Counted from the stretch's first letter, positions 16,624 to 25,889 are shown. The stretch: 57,582 bases of DNA from an uncultured Spirochaetia bacterium (GCA_905236385.1 CAJOOY010000022.1:1-57582); one strand, 5' to 3'. A program made the numbers and translations. Notes: generated from the letters alone by a model not told the origin.

Positions 16624-18291
16624 ATGGATACCTACCCTCGTCCACAACTGGTAAGAGACTCTTTTTTCTCCCTTGATGGAAGATGGAGTCTCTTTCTTTC
16701 GGATGAAAACGGACAGGTCTCTGATTACACCATAACCGTCCCATTCTCTCCAGAAACAGAGGCAGCAGAGCTTGAAAAAGACGGACTAAAGACTCCTGGC
16801 TTTACTCTTAAACCTCACTGTTTTATGAGATATAGAAGAGAAGTGGCCTTCCCAGAGCCAGTAGACTTCTCAAAAGAAAAACTACTGTTGCACTTTGGAG
16901 CTGTGGACTACAGAGCCCTGGTGTACATAGACGGAGTTCTTGTTAAAGAGCATGTAGGCGGCTACCTTCCATTCTCTGTAGAAGTTGAAAAATCAAGCTT
17001 TCTGCTAGAAGTTTCTGTTCAAGACCCAACAGATACTCAAAACATAATCAGAGGCAAGCAGGTTCTCTCTTCCGGCGGAATCTGGTATCCAGGTCAAAGC
17101 GGAATCTGGCAGAGTGTTTGGATGGAGAAGGTTCCAAAAAACTACATCCAGAGTCTTGAAACAACGCCTTCTCTTAACGGCTTTGAACTGTGTGTAAAAA
17201 CTGAAGTGACCTGTAAGCTAATTATAGAAATAGAAAACAAAGAAATAAAAACCGAGAGCAATGAAAGTCTTTTCATAGAGATTCAAAACCCTCACCTCTG
17301 GTCCCCGGAAGACCCGTATCTCTACCTCTTCAGCGTTAAAACTGAAACAGACTCTGTTTCTTCTTACACAGCCCTAAGGACCTTCTGCGTTAAAGACGGG
17401 GATCTCTATCTGAATAACAAAAAATACTTCTGCCACGGCCTACTGGATCAGGGCTACTGGAAAGAAGGCCTCTACACTCCTCTTTCCACCGCTCAGATGA
17501 AAGAAGACATACTCTTTGCCAAGCGCCTTGGGTTTAACACGCTAAGAAAACACATAAAAGTTGAGCCTCTTATCTGGTACTACCTCTGTGATACTCTGGG
17601 TATGCTTGTCTGGCAAGATATGGTTAGTGGCGGCGGCAAATACAAAGCCTTCCCTCACAGCGCTCCCCTCTTTATTGGATCCTTCCTTTCTGATACTAAA
17701 GCAAAGAGCCAGAGCCGCCTTGGTTCAGAAGACAAAGAGTACCAAGAGCGCTTTATCAGTGAAGCCGTTCAAACTATCAGGCACTTAAAAAACTGTCCCT
17801 CCATAGTTCTTTGGAGTGTTTTCAACGAAGGCTGGGGTCAGTTTGACAGTTCAAAGGTAGCTAAGCAACTTATACAAGAAGATTCCTCTCGACCCATGGA
17901 CTACACCAGCGGTTGGCACGACCAAGGAGACGGACCCTTTAAGAGTGTTCATGTCTATTTCAAAAAATACCGTTACAGAAAGGACAAGTATGGCCGGTGC
18001 GTAATCCTCTCCGAATTCGGAGGCTACGGCCTAAATCTCAACAAAGCAGAAAAGAAGCCTTTCACCTACAGAAAACTCAAAAGCAAAGAGGACCTGACAG
18101 AAGCAATTGTAAAGCTCTACAAGTCTCAGATTCTTCCAGCCAAGCAAAAAGGACTCTCTGCCTGCATATACACCCAAATCTCAGATGTCCTTCAGGAAAC
18201 AAACGGCCTGATCACCTTTGACAGGAAAACAGTAAAGGTCAACGAGACAGAAATAAAGAAAATATCAGATTCTCTTAAGGCTTTCGATTAA
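16624..18291 (+). CDS. GH2-family glycosidase
   Basis: A 555-residue glycoside hydrolase of the beta-galactosidase/beta-glucuronidase family. A jelly-roll sugar-binding domain comes first (LDGRWSLFLSDE near residue 20, Y-R-R-E-V about 75), then an immunoglobulin-like domain, then the TIM barrel. The acid/base Glu is in WSVFNEGWGQF (~residue 401) and the nucleophile Glu in ILSEFGGYG (~463). It is much shorter than LacZ and close to glucuronidase-like members. No signal peptide is present, so it should act on imported or internal beta-glycosides. Last gene of the plus-strand carbohydrate cluster, convergent with a minus-strand lipoprotein gene. Confidence 0.9.
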   Translation: MDTYPRPQLVRDSFFSLDGRWSLFLSDENGQVSDYTITVPFSPETEAAELEKDGLKTPGFTLKPHCFMRYRREVAFPEPVDFSKEKLLLHFGAVDYRALVYIDGVLVKEHVGGYLPFSVEVEKSSFLLEVSVQDPTDTQNIIRGKQVLSSGGIWYPGQSGIWQSVWMEKVPKNYIQSLETTPSLNGFELCVKTEVTCKLIIEIENKEIKTESNESLFIEIQNPHLWSPEDPYLYLFSVKTETDSVSSYTALRTFCVKDGDLYLNNKKYFCHGLLDQGYWKEGLYTPLSTAQMKEDILFAKRLGFNTLRKHIKVEPLIWYYLCDTLGMLVWQDMVSGGGKYKAFPHSAPLFIGSFLSDTKAKSQSRLGSEDKEYQERFISEAVQTIRHLKNCPSIVLWSVFNEGWGQFDSSKVAKQLIQEDSSRPMDYTSGWHDQGDGPFKSVHVYFKKYRYRKDKYGRCVILSEFGGYGLNLNKAEKKPFTYRKLKSKEDLTEAIVKLYKSQILPAKQKGLSACIYTQISDVLQETNGLITFDRKTVKVNETEIKKISDSLKAFD

Positions 18292-18340
18292 CTTCTTGCA
18301 CTCTTCTACAGGAAGTCTTTTGTTAAGTTCCATCAAAGGG

Positions 18341-18377
18341 TAAAAAATAAGGGCTGTAACAACTGCTACAACCCTTA
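18341..18377 (-). terminator. Terminator of the ctp-gpmI-lipoprotein unit
   Basis: TAAGGG (18348-18353) pairs with CCCTTA (18372-18377), with an inner TGTA/TACA stem after one mismatch. On the minus strand a T-run follows (complement of 18342-18347). It lies 19 bp past the lipoprotein stop. Confidence 0.75.
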
Positions 18378-18395
18378 GTCTGAATCTCTTTGGAT

Positions 18396-18713
18396 TTACT
18401 TGTTTACGTAAATGACCTCTGTTACGGGAGCAAGAGAGTGTCCAATCTGGCCCCAAGAGACAACTTTGTCATTTCTGAAGTCAACTCTGAAGTCAACATT
18501 ATCTGAAGAGAAAACAGAAGACCGTACATAGTAGACAAAGTAGTCTGTCTGCTGTGACTGGTCATAACCTCTGGAGTTTGGATTTCCGTAGAGCGAAAGA
18601 ACTTCAGCCTTTGACATGCCAACATAGAGCCTGTCAAAAGAAGAAACTGTCGTACAGGAAGCGAGTAAGAGGACTGCTAGAACTGCAAGAACAAGAATTA
18701 ATGGTTTTTTCAT
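18396..18713 (-). CDS. SmpA/BamE-like small lipoprotein
   Basis: A 105-residue lipoprotein (lipobox L-A-S-C, Cys20). The core L-Y-V-G-M-S-K-A-E-V-L-S-L-Y-G-N-P is the SmpA/OmlA (BamE) signature, followed by a Y-F-V-Y-Y-V strand and F-R-N-D-K-V-V-S-W-G. BamE is an accessory part of the outer-membrane beta-barrel assembly machine, but many small lipoproteins share this fold with other roles, so it should not be called bamE on sequence alone. It follows gpmI by 14 bp on the same strand and precedes a terminator. Confidence 0.8.
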   Translation of the reverse strand: MKKPLILVLAVLAVLLLASCTTVSSFDRLYVGMSKAEVLSLYGNPNSRGYDQSQQTDYFVYYVRSSVFSSDNVDFRVDFRNDKVVSWGQIGHSLAPVTEVIYVNK

Positions 18714-18727
18714 ATTTATCTCCTAAA

Positions 18728-20377
18728 TCAGTTAAGACTAATTATGGACGGATCATAGTCCTGTGGGGGTACGAATCCGAGCATAGACATACATGTTGCT
18801 GCAATAGAGCTGATTCCAAGCCCTTCAGCAAGTTTTGTACTGTATTCACCATTATAGCATGGATCGTAGACAATGAAAGGAACAAGATTCAGAGAATGAC
18901 TTGTTTTGGCCTTAGGCTCTCCGTTGGCATCTCTGGAGATGGAGCCGTCCTTCTTGTGCTCTACCATGTCATCTGCATTTCCATGATCTGCTGTAATTAA
19001 GAGAACGCCACCGGCCTTCTCTACTGCTTCACGGATTCTTCCAATCTGAATGTCCATACCTTCCATGGAGCAGACAACTGCCTGGAAAACGCCTGTGTGG
19101 CCAACCATGTCTCCGTTTGGGAAGTTGAGTTTGATAAAGCTGTACTTGCCGCTCTCTATTTCCTTGATTACTCTGTCTGCAATCTCTGCACATTTCATCC
19201 ATGGGCGCTGCTCAAATGGAACTATATCTGAAGGAATCTCAACGTATTCTTCAAGCTTTTCATCAAACTTGCCGCTCTTGTTTCCGTTGAAGAAGTAAGT
19301 TACATGACCAAACTTCTGAGTCTCGGAAATGCTGAACTGCTTAACCCCCGATGCACAGAGGTACTCAGCCATGGTTCTGTCAATTGAAGGAGGATTTACC
19401 AGGAACTGGTTAGGAATATGTAAGTCTCCGTCATACTCCATCATTCCAGCGTATTCAACCTTTGGTCTTCTCTTTCTGTCAAACTCTGTGAGTGTCTCAG
19501 AATCAAAAGCTCTGGAGATTTCAAGGGCTCTGTCTCCTCTGAAGTTAAAGAGGATGAATGAGTCTCCGTCTTCTACTGTTCCAACAGGCTTTCCGTCCTT
19601 TGCAACAACAAAAGGAGGAAGATCCTGGTCTATGGCTCCAGTTTCCTTTCTCAGAGTCTCAATTGCCTCATGGGCACTTGCAAACTGTCTGCCCTCTCCA
19701 AGAACGTGGGTTTCCCAACCCTTTTTAACCATATCCCAGTTGGCGTTGTATCTGTCCATGGTAATAACCATTCTTCCACCACCGGAGGCAATCTTTGCAT
19801 CAAATGTGCCGTCTGCAGAGAGGTCCTTGAGGAAGTCCTCAAACGGATCAAAGTAGTCGAGAGCAGAGGTTGGGTCTACGTCTCTGCCATCTAAGAGGGC
19901 GTGGACTCTGACCTTTTTAACGCCTTCTTTTTTGGCCTCAACTATCATGTCCTTGAGGTTTTTAATATGGCTGTGAACGTTTCCATCTGAAAGGAGACCC
20001 AAGAAGTGGAGGGTTCCGCCTGTCTTTTTAACGTTTTCAACAAGCTTTTTCCATGTTTTCCCTTCAAACATGGCTCCTGTCTCTATTGAGGTGGCTACAA
20101 GTTTTGCACCCTGGGCAAAGACACGGCCACAACCCATGGCATTGTGCCCAACTTCACTGTTTCCCATGTCTGCATCTGATGGCAGGCCGACTGCTGTTCC
20201 GTGGGCCTTAAGCTTAGTCCACGGGCAAGAAGCAAAGAGCTTGTCCAGATTCTTTGTCATGGCCTGTTTGACGGCGTCTCCGTCCTCGTACTTGCCAAAA
20301 CCTACTCCATCCATAATCAGAAGGACCACCGGGCCCTTTCTGCTTATCTTTCCGTTCTTTTTGAGACTTTCAACCAT
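18728..20377 (-). CDS. gpmI: 2,3-bisphosphoglycerate-independent phosphoglycerate mutase
   Basis: About 549 residues; interconverts 3- and 2-phosphoglycerate in glycolysis using two metal ions. Near the N-terminus are the metal-binding L-I-M-D-G-V-G and the catalytic-serine motif M-G-N-S-E-V-G-H. The phosphotransferase core continues with G-R-D-V-D-P-T-S, F-N-F-R-G-D-R, and the C-terminal metal motifs N-G-D-M-V-G-H-T-G and A-D-H-G-N-A-D-D-M. I chose the ATG at 20377, which has AGGAGG 12 nt upstream, rather than a non-ATG start at 20416. It starts 4 bp after the stop of the S41 protease gene, so the two are probably translationally coupled. Confidence 0.95.
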   Translation of the reverse strand: MVESLKKNGKISRKGPVVLLIMDGVGFGKYEDGDAVKQAMTKNLDKLFASCPWTKLKAHGTAVGLPSDADMGNSEVGHNAMGCGRVFAQGAKLVATSIETGAMFEGKTWKKLVENVKKTGGTLHFLGLLSDGNVHSHIKNLKDMIVEAKKEGVKKVRVHALLDGRDVDPTSALDYFDPFEDFLKDLSADGTFDAKIASGGGRMVITMDRYNANWDMVKKGWETHVLGEGRQFASAHEAIETLRKETGAIDQDLPPFVVAKDGKPVGTVEDGDSFILFNFRGDRALEISRAFDSETLTEFDRKRRPKVEYAGMMEYDGDLHIPNQFLVNPPSIDRTMAEYLCASGVKQFSISETQKFGHVTYFFNGNKSGKFDEKLEEYVEIPSDIVPFEQRPWMKCAEIADRVIKEIESGKYSFIKLNFPNGDMVGHTGVFQAVVCSMEGMDIQIGRIREAVEKAGGVLLITADHGNADDMVEHKKDGSISRDANGEPKAKTSHSLNLVPFIVYDPCYNGEYSTKLAEGLGISSIAATCMSMLGFVPPQDYDPSIISLN

Positions 20378-20381
20378 GTTG

Positions 20382-21860
20382 TTATTTTTCCTCCTGAAGA
20401 AGTTCGATTGCAGCAATCAGCTGGGAATCGAACCACGTGTCGCAGACAGGCTGCTCATCATATGTCATTCTACTATAATATTCGGTCTGAACAATAGCAT
20501 GAAGTATTTCTTCTGTCAGGCCACTATCTGCGTTTTCTTCGGCAAACAGTTTAACATTTGAAATAGTGTATTCTTCATGCTTATCAACAAAATCTTTGGC
20601 CGCAGAGCTCTTAATCATCTGAGTATAGGCCTGAGCCATATCTTCTGTAACGTAGAGAGACGGAACGTAGATATCCGGCTCAACTCCCACCTGGTGAATC
20701 TCGTTCCCCGAAGGCGGGATGAAGGAGGCAACCGTTATGGACATGTCGGCCTCCCCGTAAAGGCTTATGCTCTGCATAATTCCCTTTCCAAAAGATGTGG
20801 TCCCGACCAATGTCGCACGCCCGTTATCCTTCATGGTTGCTGCCAAGATTTCAGAAGAACTGGCACTATTTTCATTAATGATTATGACCACCTTCATGGA
20901 TGGGTCCACAAGAAGGTTTCTGCTTGCCCACATCTCATAGTCTTTGGAGCTATCTTTGTAGTGAACCGATAAAAGCTTGGAAGAAGCAATGAACATGTCT
21001 GCAATTGAGAGACTTGAGTCCACCATTCCACCCGGGCAGTCCCTGAGGTCTATAATCAGGCTCTTCATGCCCTCCTTTAGTAGCTCTTCTATGGCTTTCT
21101 TGGTGTCTTCTGCAGTGTTTTGGTAGAACTGCAAAAACCTTATGTAGCCAATCCCGGTGTCTTCAATCATGGTTGAGACAATGGCTGGAACGTTTACTTT
21201 AGCCCTTGTGAAGGTCTGATCAAAAGCAGCACCTCCTCTGAGGATGGTAAGAGTGACTGTAGTTCCAACCTCTCCCTTTATCAGAGATGAACACTCGGTT
21301 CCTTCCTTGTCTATTACGCTCTCCCCGTTTATGTGGGTAATCATGTCTCCGGCCTTAAGACCGCCGTAAGCAGCGGGAGAATTTGGGAAAACCTGGTTTA
21401 TGTTGCAGTAAAGGGTGGTTATGTCATCCGGGTCCTGATACTCAATATATGTCTTTGTATGATAGAAGCCCAGGCCTCCGTACTCACCAAGACTCTCTTC
21501 TTCGTAGTCTTCAGACTCTTCTGCCGTAACGTAGTAAGTGTATTTATCGCCCAAGGCGTCAAACATTGCTTTAGCCATGGCGTCATAGACTTTGTCGTAA
21601 TCAATATCCCACAGGTACTCATCATCCAGGTGCTTATAAAGCCGAGTGAGGGAGGTCATGTCCTTCTGGATGCGAGCAGCTCCGGACTCAGAGACTGAAA
21701 GATTAGTCGTTTCTGTTTCCGTTTCCTGCATAACAAGAGGAAGTTGACTTGGACTACTCTTCTCGTATATTCCCTCCCCAAAAACCATAGAGGTGGCAAT
21801 TAAAAGAAGAACCAAGATAACAAAAACTGCTTTTCTTTTTCTTCCATGTGCATGTGTCAT
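20382..21860 (-). CDS. S41 carboxyl-terminal processing protease
   Basis: About 492 residues; an envelope serine protease of the Ctp/Prc family. An N-terminal membrane/signal segment (AVFVILVLLLIATSMVFG) comes first, then a helical region, a PDZ domain (A-A-Y-G-G-L-K-A-G-D-M-I-T-H-I-N-G, about residue 190) and the S41 core. The catalytic Ser lies in N-E-N-S-A-S-S-S-E-I and the Lys in S-F-G-K-G. The ATG at 21860 is preferred over an in-frame GTG at 21875; neither has a clear ribosome site. It is first in a minus-strand unit with gpmI and the SmpA-like lipoprotein and is divergent from lgt. The substrate is unknown. Confidence 0.93.
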   Translation of the reverse strand: MTHAHGRKRKAVFVILVLLLIATSMVFGEGIYEKSSPSQLPLVMQETETETTNLSVSESGAARIQKDMTSLTRLYKHLDDEYLWDIDYDKVYDAMAKAMFDALGDKYTYYVTAEESEDYEEESLGEYGGLGFYHTKTYIEYQDPDDITTLYCNINQVFPNSPAAYGGLKAGDMITHINGESVIDKEGTECSSLIKGEVGTTVTLTILRGGAAFDQTFTRAKVNVPAIVSTMIEDTGIGYIRFLQFYQNTAEDTKKAIEELLKEGMKSLIIDLRDCPGGMVDSSLSIADMFIASSKLLSVHYKDSSKDYEMWASRNLLVDPSMKVVIIINENSASSSEILAATMKDNGRATLVGTTSFGKGIMQSISLYGEADMSITVASFIPPSGNEIHQVGVEPDIYVPSLYVTEDMAQAYTQMIKSSAAKDFVDKHEEYTISNVKLFAEENADSGLTEEILHAIVQTEYYSRMTYDEQPVCDTWFDSQLIAAIELLQEEK

Positions 21861-21897
21861 AGGTAAAATATACACTTTTTACAGAAAGAGTGAAATA

Positions 21898-21926
21898 TTG
21901 CAAAGCCTTACTTCTATTTGTAAACT
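21898..21926 (+). promoter_or_regulatory. Promoter giving a leaderless lgt mRNA
   Basis: TTGCAA (21898-21903), a 17-bp spacer and TAAACT (21921-21926) form a good promoter. The ATG of lgt at 21933 is only 6 nt past the -10 box, which is where transcription should start, and there is no Shine-Dalgarno. Confidence 0.65.
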
Positions 21927-21932
21927 TAAGCC

Positions 21933-22919
21933 ATGCTTTATGTAGATTTCCCGTCCTGGATAAAAGTGACGGTTGTTTCTTTTCTTCCTATCCGTTGGTA
22001 CGCCCTCATGTACCTGGTGGCTTTTTCAATTGCATACGTTCTTTTCAGGCAAAGGTGTAAGGCCGGAGCGCTGGGTTACATGGACGCAGATACAGGCTCT
22101 TCCCTGTTTATCTACACCATAGTTGGGCTGATTCTTGGAGCAAGAATCTTTTCAGTTCTTTTTTACGACGGCTCTACCTACTACTGGACTCACCCGTGGA
22201 TGATCTTCTGGCCATTTAGAAACGGCGTTTTTGTAGGACTGCCGGGAATGAGCTATCACGGTGGAGTTATAGGGGGAGTTTTGGGGTGCCTGCTCTTTGC
22301 TAAAAAGTACAAATACAAGTTCTTTGATCTGGCAGACACTATTGTAGCCGGGCTCCCTCTTGGCTACACATTTGGAAGAATTGGAAACTTTATTAACGGG
22401 GAACTTTGGGGCAGGTGCACCGGCACTTCTTACGGAATGATTTTTCCAAACGCTCCGTCTTTCTCAACTTCCATTGACTGGGTCAGAGTGGCTTGTGAAA
22501 AAGCAGGAATTACGTATACAGAAGGCTCTTTTGTAAACCTTCCTCGCCACCCTTCCCAGCTTTATGAAGCCTTCTTTGAAGGAATCTTTCTGTTTCTGAT
22601 TCTTTGGTTTGTTCTCTGCCCTCTTGCAGAGAAAAAGAAGTTTGGCCGTGGTTTTATCACAGGTAGCTACTTTGCTGGCTACGGGCTTGTAAGGTTTATT
22701 ATTGAATACTTCAGAGAGCCGGATTCACAGCTTGGGTTCATAATTGCCCTCGGCAAGGAAACTGAACCAACGGCTCTCTTTAAATCCGTTTTGAATATTT
22801 CTCTGGGACAGATCTTCTGTTTCATAATGATAGTCGCAGGAACTCTGATTGCTCTTTGGGGCATGAGGCAGGAAAAGACTGTCTTTAAAACACCAAAGGC
22901 AAAAAGGAAAAACAAATGA
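21933..22919 (+). CDS. lgt: Prolipoprotein diacylglyceryl transferase
   Basis: A 328-residue inner-membrane enzyme that moves diacylglycerol from phosphatidylglycerol onto the lipobox cysteine of prolipoproteins. About seven membrane segments are present. The Lgt signature G-R-I-G-N-F-I-N-G-E-L-W-G-R is at residues ~148-161, Y-H-G-G-V-I-G-G near 109, and H-P-S-Q-L-Y-E-A near 208. A lysine-rich tail ends the protein. Its substrates would include the several lipoproteins encoded nearby. It starts a three-gene unit with pepP and rsmE joined by ATGA overlaps and probably has a leaderless message. Confidence 0.97.
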   Translation: MLYVDFPSWIKVTVVSFLPIRWYALMYLVAFSIAYVLFRQRCKAGALGYMDADTGSSLFIYTIVGLILGARIFSVLFYDGSTYYWTHPWMIFWPFRNGVFVGLPGMSYHGGVIGGVLGCLLFAKKYKYKFFDLADTIVAGLPLGYTFGRIGNFINGELWGRCTGTSYGMIFPNAPSFSTSIDWVRVACEKAGITYTEGSFVNLPRHPSQLYEAFFEGIFLFLILWFVLCPLAEKKKFGRGFITGSYFAGYGLVRFIIEYFREPDSQLGFIIALGKETEPTALFKSVLNISLGQIFCFIMIVAGTLIALWGMRQEKTVFKTPKAKRKNK

Positions 22920-24679
22920 CAGTAAATGAAAAAGTTGAGGCTCTCAGGGCCCTGATGAAAAGAGACGGCCTTTCTGCATGGATTGTAAACGGTACAGATC
23001 CTCATGAAAGTGAATATGTAAGCCCACGCTGGCAGAGCAGAAAGTGGCTTAGCGGTTTTTCAGGCAGTGCTGGAACTGTAATTGTAACAGCTGAAAAGGC
23101 CCTTATCTGGGTTGATTCAAGGTACTTTGTTCAGTGCTCTCGCCAGATTCAGGGAACCTGTTTTGAAATGAGAAAATCAAACGGCCCAGAGGCAACAAGC
23201 CCTTCAGACTTCCTAAAAGAATCTTTTTCCAAAGGGGAAAAGATAGGAACAGCATCTGAGACACTGATGGTTCAGGAAGAGAGAGCCTACAAAAAGAAGG
23301 GTCTGGACATCTGCGCCTCAGAAGATTTGCTAAATGAAATCTGGACTGATAGGCCAAGCATGCCTCAGACAAGGATTGAGAAGCTTAGTACCCGCATAAC
23401 CGGTGAGAGCTCACAGAGTAAGATTAATAGGCTACGCAAGAAGGCTGAAGAGAACAAAGAAGACTACTTACTAATCTCTTCTTTGGATGATATTGCCTGG
23501 ATACTGAATATGCGTGCCTCGGATGTAGAAGACACCCCTGTGTTTCTTTCACACCTTCTGATCGGAAAGGACACTGTGTACCTCTTCACTCCCGCTGAGC
23601 GTTTTGAAAACTACGACATTTCCAAAGAAGTTTTTGAGCTTCATCCATACGAAGAAACAGCCTCTGTTCTTTCAAAACTTAACAACTGCACTCTACGTCT
23701 CAACCCATCAAGAATAAACATGCAGCTTTACTCTGCCCTCTCTCCTTCTGTAAAAATCAGTGAAGGTGAAGAGTACTCAACTCTCTTTAAAGCATGCAAA
23801 AACAAGACAGAGCTTGAAGGAATGAGGGTCTCCCATATTCTTGACGGTGTGGCTCTTGTAAACTTCCTTTCTGACGTAGAGAGAAACACCAAAAAAGGAG
23901 TTCAGTATACAGAGATCTCCATTTCAAATGCTCTGGCTTCTGAAAGAGAACTTGAAGAAGACTACCTGGGTCCATCCTTCAGCACAATTGCCGGCTTTGC
24001 CGACCATGGAGCTGTTGTTCACTACAGCGCAACAGAAGAGACAGACAAGAAGATAGAAGGGAACGGGCTACTGGTTCTGGATTCGGGTGGGCAGTACGCC
24101 TACGGCACTACTGACATAACCAGAACCCTCCTCTTTGGAAGAGCAACAAAGCAGCAGAAAACAGACTACACCCTAGTTCTGAAGGGCCACCTGGCTCTAG
24201 CTTCTCAGGTCTTCCCAGAAGGCACAGATGGGCACCAGCTGGATGTTCTAGCCCACATGTTCCTGTGGAACGAGGGACTATCCTTCTTCCACGGCACCGG
24301 TCACGGAGTTGGGCACCGCCTTGCTGTTCATGAAGGGCCTCAGAGAATCTCTTCACACCCCGCTTCAGCAGGAATTCCTCTTAGAGAAGGCATGGTACTA
24401 AGCGATGAACCCGGTATTTACAGAGAAGGAAGTCACGGCATAAGAATAGAAAACCTGGTAGCGGTAGTAAAAGACAAGAAAACCCAGTACGGCCAGTTTT
24501 TAACATTTGAGCAGCTTACTTGCTGCCCTTATGAAAGACGCCTGATTGTTAAAGAGATGCTCACCGAGAAAGAAATAGAGCTGGTTGACAGCTATCATGC
24601 ATGGGTCTATGAAAAGCTTTCGGAATTGGTAGACAAGAGAGCTCTCTCCTACCTCAGAAGGGCCACAAAACCACTATGA
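22916..24679 (+). CDS. Xaa-Pro aminopeptidase (M24B)
   Basis: A 587-residue metallopeptidase that removes an N-terminal residue preceding proline. It has the three-domain layout of the larger aminopeptidase P type: two creatinase-like N-terminal domains (W-I-V-N-G-T-D-P-H near residue 23) and a pita-bread catalytic domain. Metal ligands are visible as the Asp pair in L-D-S-G-G-Q-Y-A-Y-G-T-T-D-I-T-R-T, the His in H-G-T-G-H-G-V-G-H, and Glu in S-D-E-P-G-I-Y and I-R-I-E-N-L. No signal peptide, so cytoplasmic. ATGA overlaps at both ends show tight coupling with lgt and rsmE, though the functions are unrelated. Confidence 0.93.
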   Translation: MTVNEKVEALRALMKRDGLSAWIVNGTDPHESEYVSPRWQSRKWLSGFSGSAGTVIVTAEKALIWVDSRYFVQCSRQIQGTCFEMRKSNGPEATSPSDFLKESFSKGEKIGTASETLMVQEERAYKKKGLDICASEDLLNEIWTDRPSMPQTRIEKLSTRITGESSQSKINRLRKKAEENKEDYLLISSLDDIAWILNMRASDVEDTPVFLSHLLIGKDTVYLFTPAERFENYDISKEVFELHPYEETASVLSKLNNCTLRLNPSRINMQLYSALSPSVKISEGEEYSTLFKACKNKTELEGMRVSHILDGVALVNFLSDVERNTKKGVQYTEISISNALASERELEEDYLGPSFSTIAGFADHGAVVHYSATEETDKKIEGNGLLVLDSGGQYAYGTTDITRTLLFGRATKQQKTDYTLVLKGHLALASQVFPEGTDGHQLDVLAHMFLWNEGLSFFHGTGHGVGHRLAVHEGPQRISSHPASAGIPLREGMVLSDEPGIYREGSHGIRIENLVAVVKDKKTQYGQFLTFEQLTCCPYERRLIVKEMLTEKEIELVDSYHAWVYEKLSELVDKRALSYLRRATKPL

Positions 24680-25455
24680 GACTGTTTCTGCTCCCGCCGG
24701 ACTATAACGGCCAAGACACCCTTACTCTCACAGGAAGCGATTTAGGCTATGTAGTAAATGTTCTTCGTCTTAAGGAAGGCCGGCAGTTAACAGGAAGGGA
24801 CAAAGACGGCAAGACCTATCTTCTGACCGTTGAAAAAATCAAAAAGGGCAGCTGTACGCTCTCTGTTACTGAGCTGGCTCAGGCAGTAGAAACCACAGAT
24901 GCCCTTCCAACCCTAAGGCCCCAGAAAACTATTGTTTTATACCAATGCCTTCCAAAAGGCCGTAAGATGGACGAGATAATCAAGCGCTCTACCGAAATGG
25001 GAGCGAGGGCAATAGTTCCAGTTAAAAGTAAGAACTGCGTGGCCGACTATTCAGACTCTTCTTCAAAGAGCCAAAGATATATGGCCCTAGTAAAAGAAGC
25101 TGTTCAGCAGAGCGGGAGCCTTGTTCCGACCGCTGTCATGGAAAGCGTTTCTCTTGAAGAAATCCCTAATCATTTCAAGAAAAACTTTGGTGAAGATTTC
25201 TGCGGACTCTTCTTCCACCAGTGCACTCTTGAAGAGAATCAGAAGAATATTTTGAATACACTAGAAAGCCTAGGAAATAAGGACCTGCCCTTTGCTGTTG
25301 TTGTAGGGCCAGAAGGTGGCTTTGACACTACAGAATGTTCCTTCCTAATGGAAAACAACTTCCACCCTATTTTACTTCAAACCAACATTTTAAGGTGCGA
25401 AACCGCTGCTTTATACGCTGTAGCGGCCATTCAGGCCATTTCTGAGAGCCTTTAA
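24676..25455 (+). CDS. rsmE: 16S rRNA m3U1498 methyltransferase
   Basis: A 259-residue SPOUT-class methyltransferase that methylates U1498 of 16S rRNA. The N-terminal PUA-like domain is followed by the trefoil-knot domain, with K-R-S-T-E-M-G-A, V-V-G-P-E-G-G-F and I-L-R-C-E-T-A-A-L-Y-A at the C-terminus. Slightly longer than the usual ~245 residues. The start overlaps the pepP stop (ATGA). I see no clear terminator after it; a 570-bp AT-rich region follows. Confidence 0.93.
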   Translation: MRLFLLPPDYNGQDTLTLTGSDLGYVVNVLRLKEGRQLTGRDKDGKTYLLTVEKIKKGSCTLSVTELAQAVETTDALPTLRPQKTIVLYQCLPKGRKMDEIIKRSTEMGARAIVPVKSKNCVADYSDSSSKSQRYMALVKEAVQQSGSLVPTAVMESVSLEEIPNHFKKNFGEDFCGLFFHQCTLEENQKNILNTLESLGNKDLPFAVVVGPEGGFDTTECSFLMENNFHPILLQTNILRCETAALYAVAAIQAISESL

Positions 25456-25473
25456 ACAGCTGTTTTCACCGCT

Positions 25474-25734
25474 TGTGCAATTCTTGTGCAAAACTTTACT
25501 TAACAAACGTTTTTATTTGTTCCGTTTTAAGAACAATTACATTTAAAATTTATATAGGTTTTTAATAGTAAAACCATCATTATATTTAAGTATTTATTTA
25601 TTTTAAAAAGAATTACTTCTACTTGCCCTTCCTTCCCTATTTTTTGTTCCGCCCGTTATTACTGCGTTTTACACCATTTATCTGACAAATTACACAGCTA
25701 CTTGTGGAATTCTTGTGCAATAGTGTGTGCATAA
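25474..25734. other. AT-rich gap with DnaA-box-like repeats (origin-like)
   Basis: Same-orientation 9-mers resembling the reverse DnaA box TGTGNATAA occur in two groups: TGTGCAATT (25474), TGTGCAAAA (25485), then TGTGGAATT (25703), TGTGCAATA (25714) and the exact match TGTGCATAA (25726). Spacing within groups is 11, 11 and 12 bp. About 200 bp of very AT-rich sequence separates the groups. An inverted repeat TTGTTC/GAACAA sits at 25517-25536. The arrangement resembles a replication origin or a DnaA-regulated site, about 9 kb from dnaA. The rest of the gap up to 25889 shows no gene. Confidence 0.35.
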
Positions 25735-25889
25735 ATTTCTCATTATTTAGTTTTTTACTGTCAGAACATGAAAATACGTGATTTTTGCTTTTTTCAGAGA
25801 CAACACAATTACCTCTAATAAAAAGCGTGCAAGAAGAAACAGTATGGTTGAATCATAAGCAGATATCTGTGCTGTCAGATGTATATGTA

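Noticed and set aside
18265-18456. 63-codon minus-strand open frame between GH2 and the SmpA-like lipoprotein genes
   Set aside because: It crosses the terminator hairpin and overlaps the lipoprotein gene in another frame, with no ribosome site.
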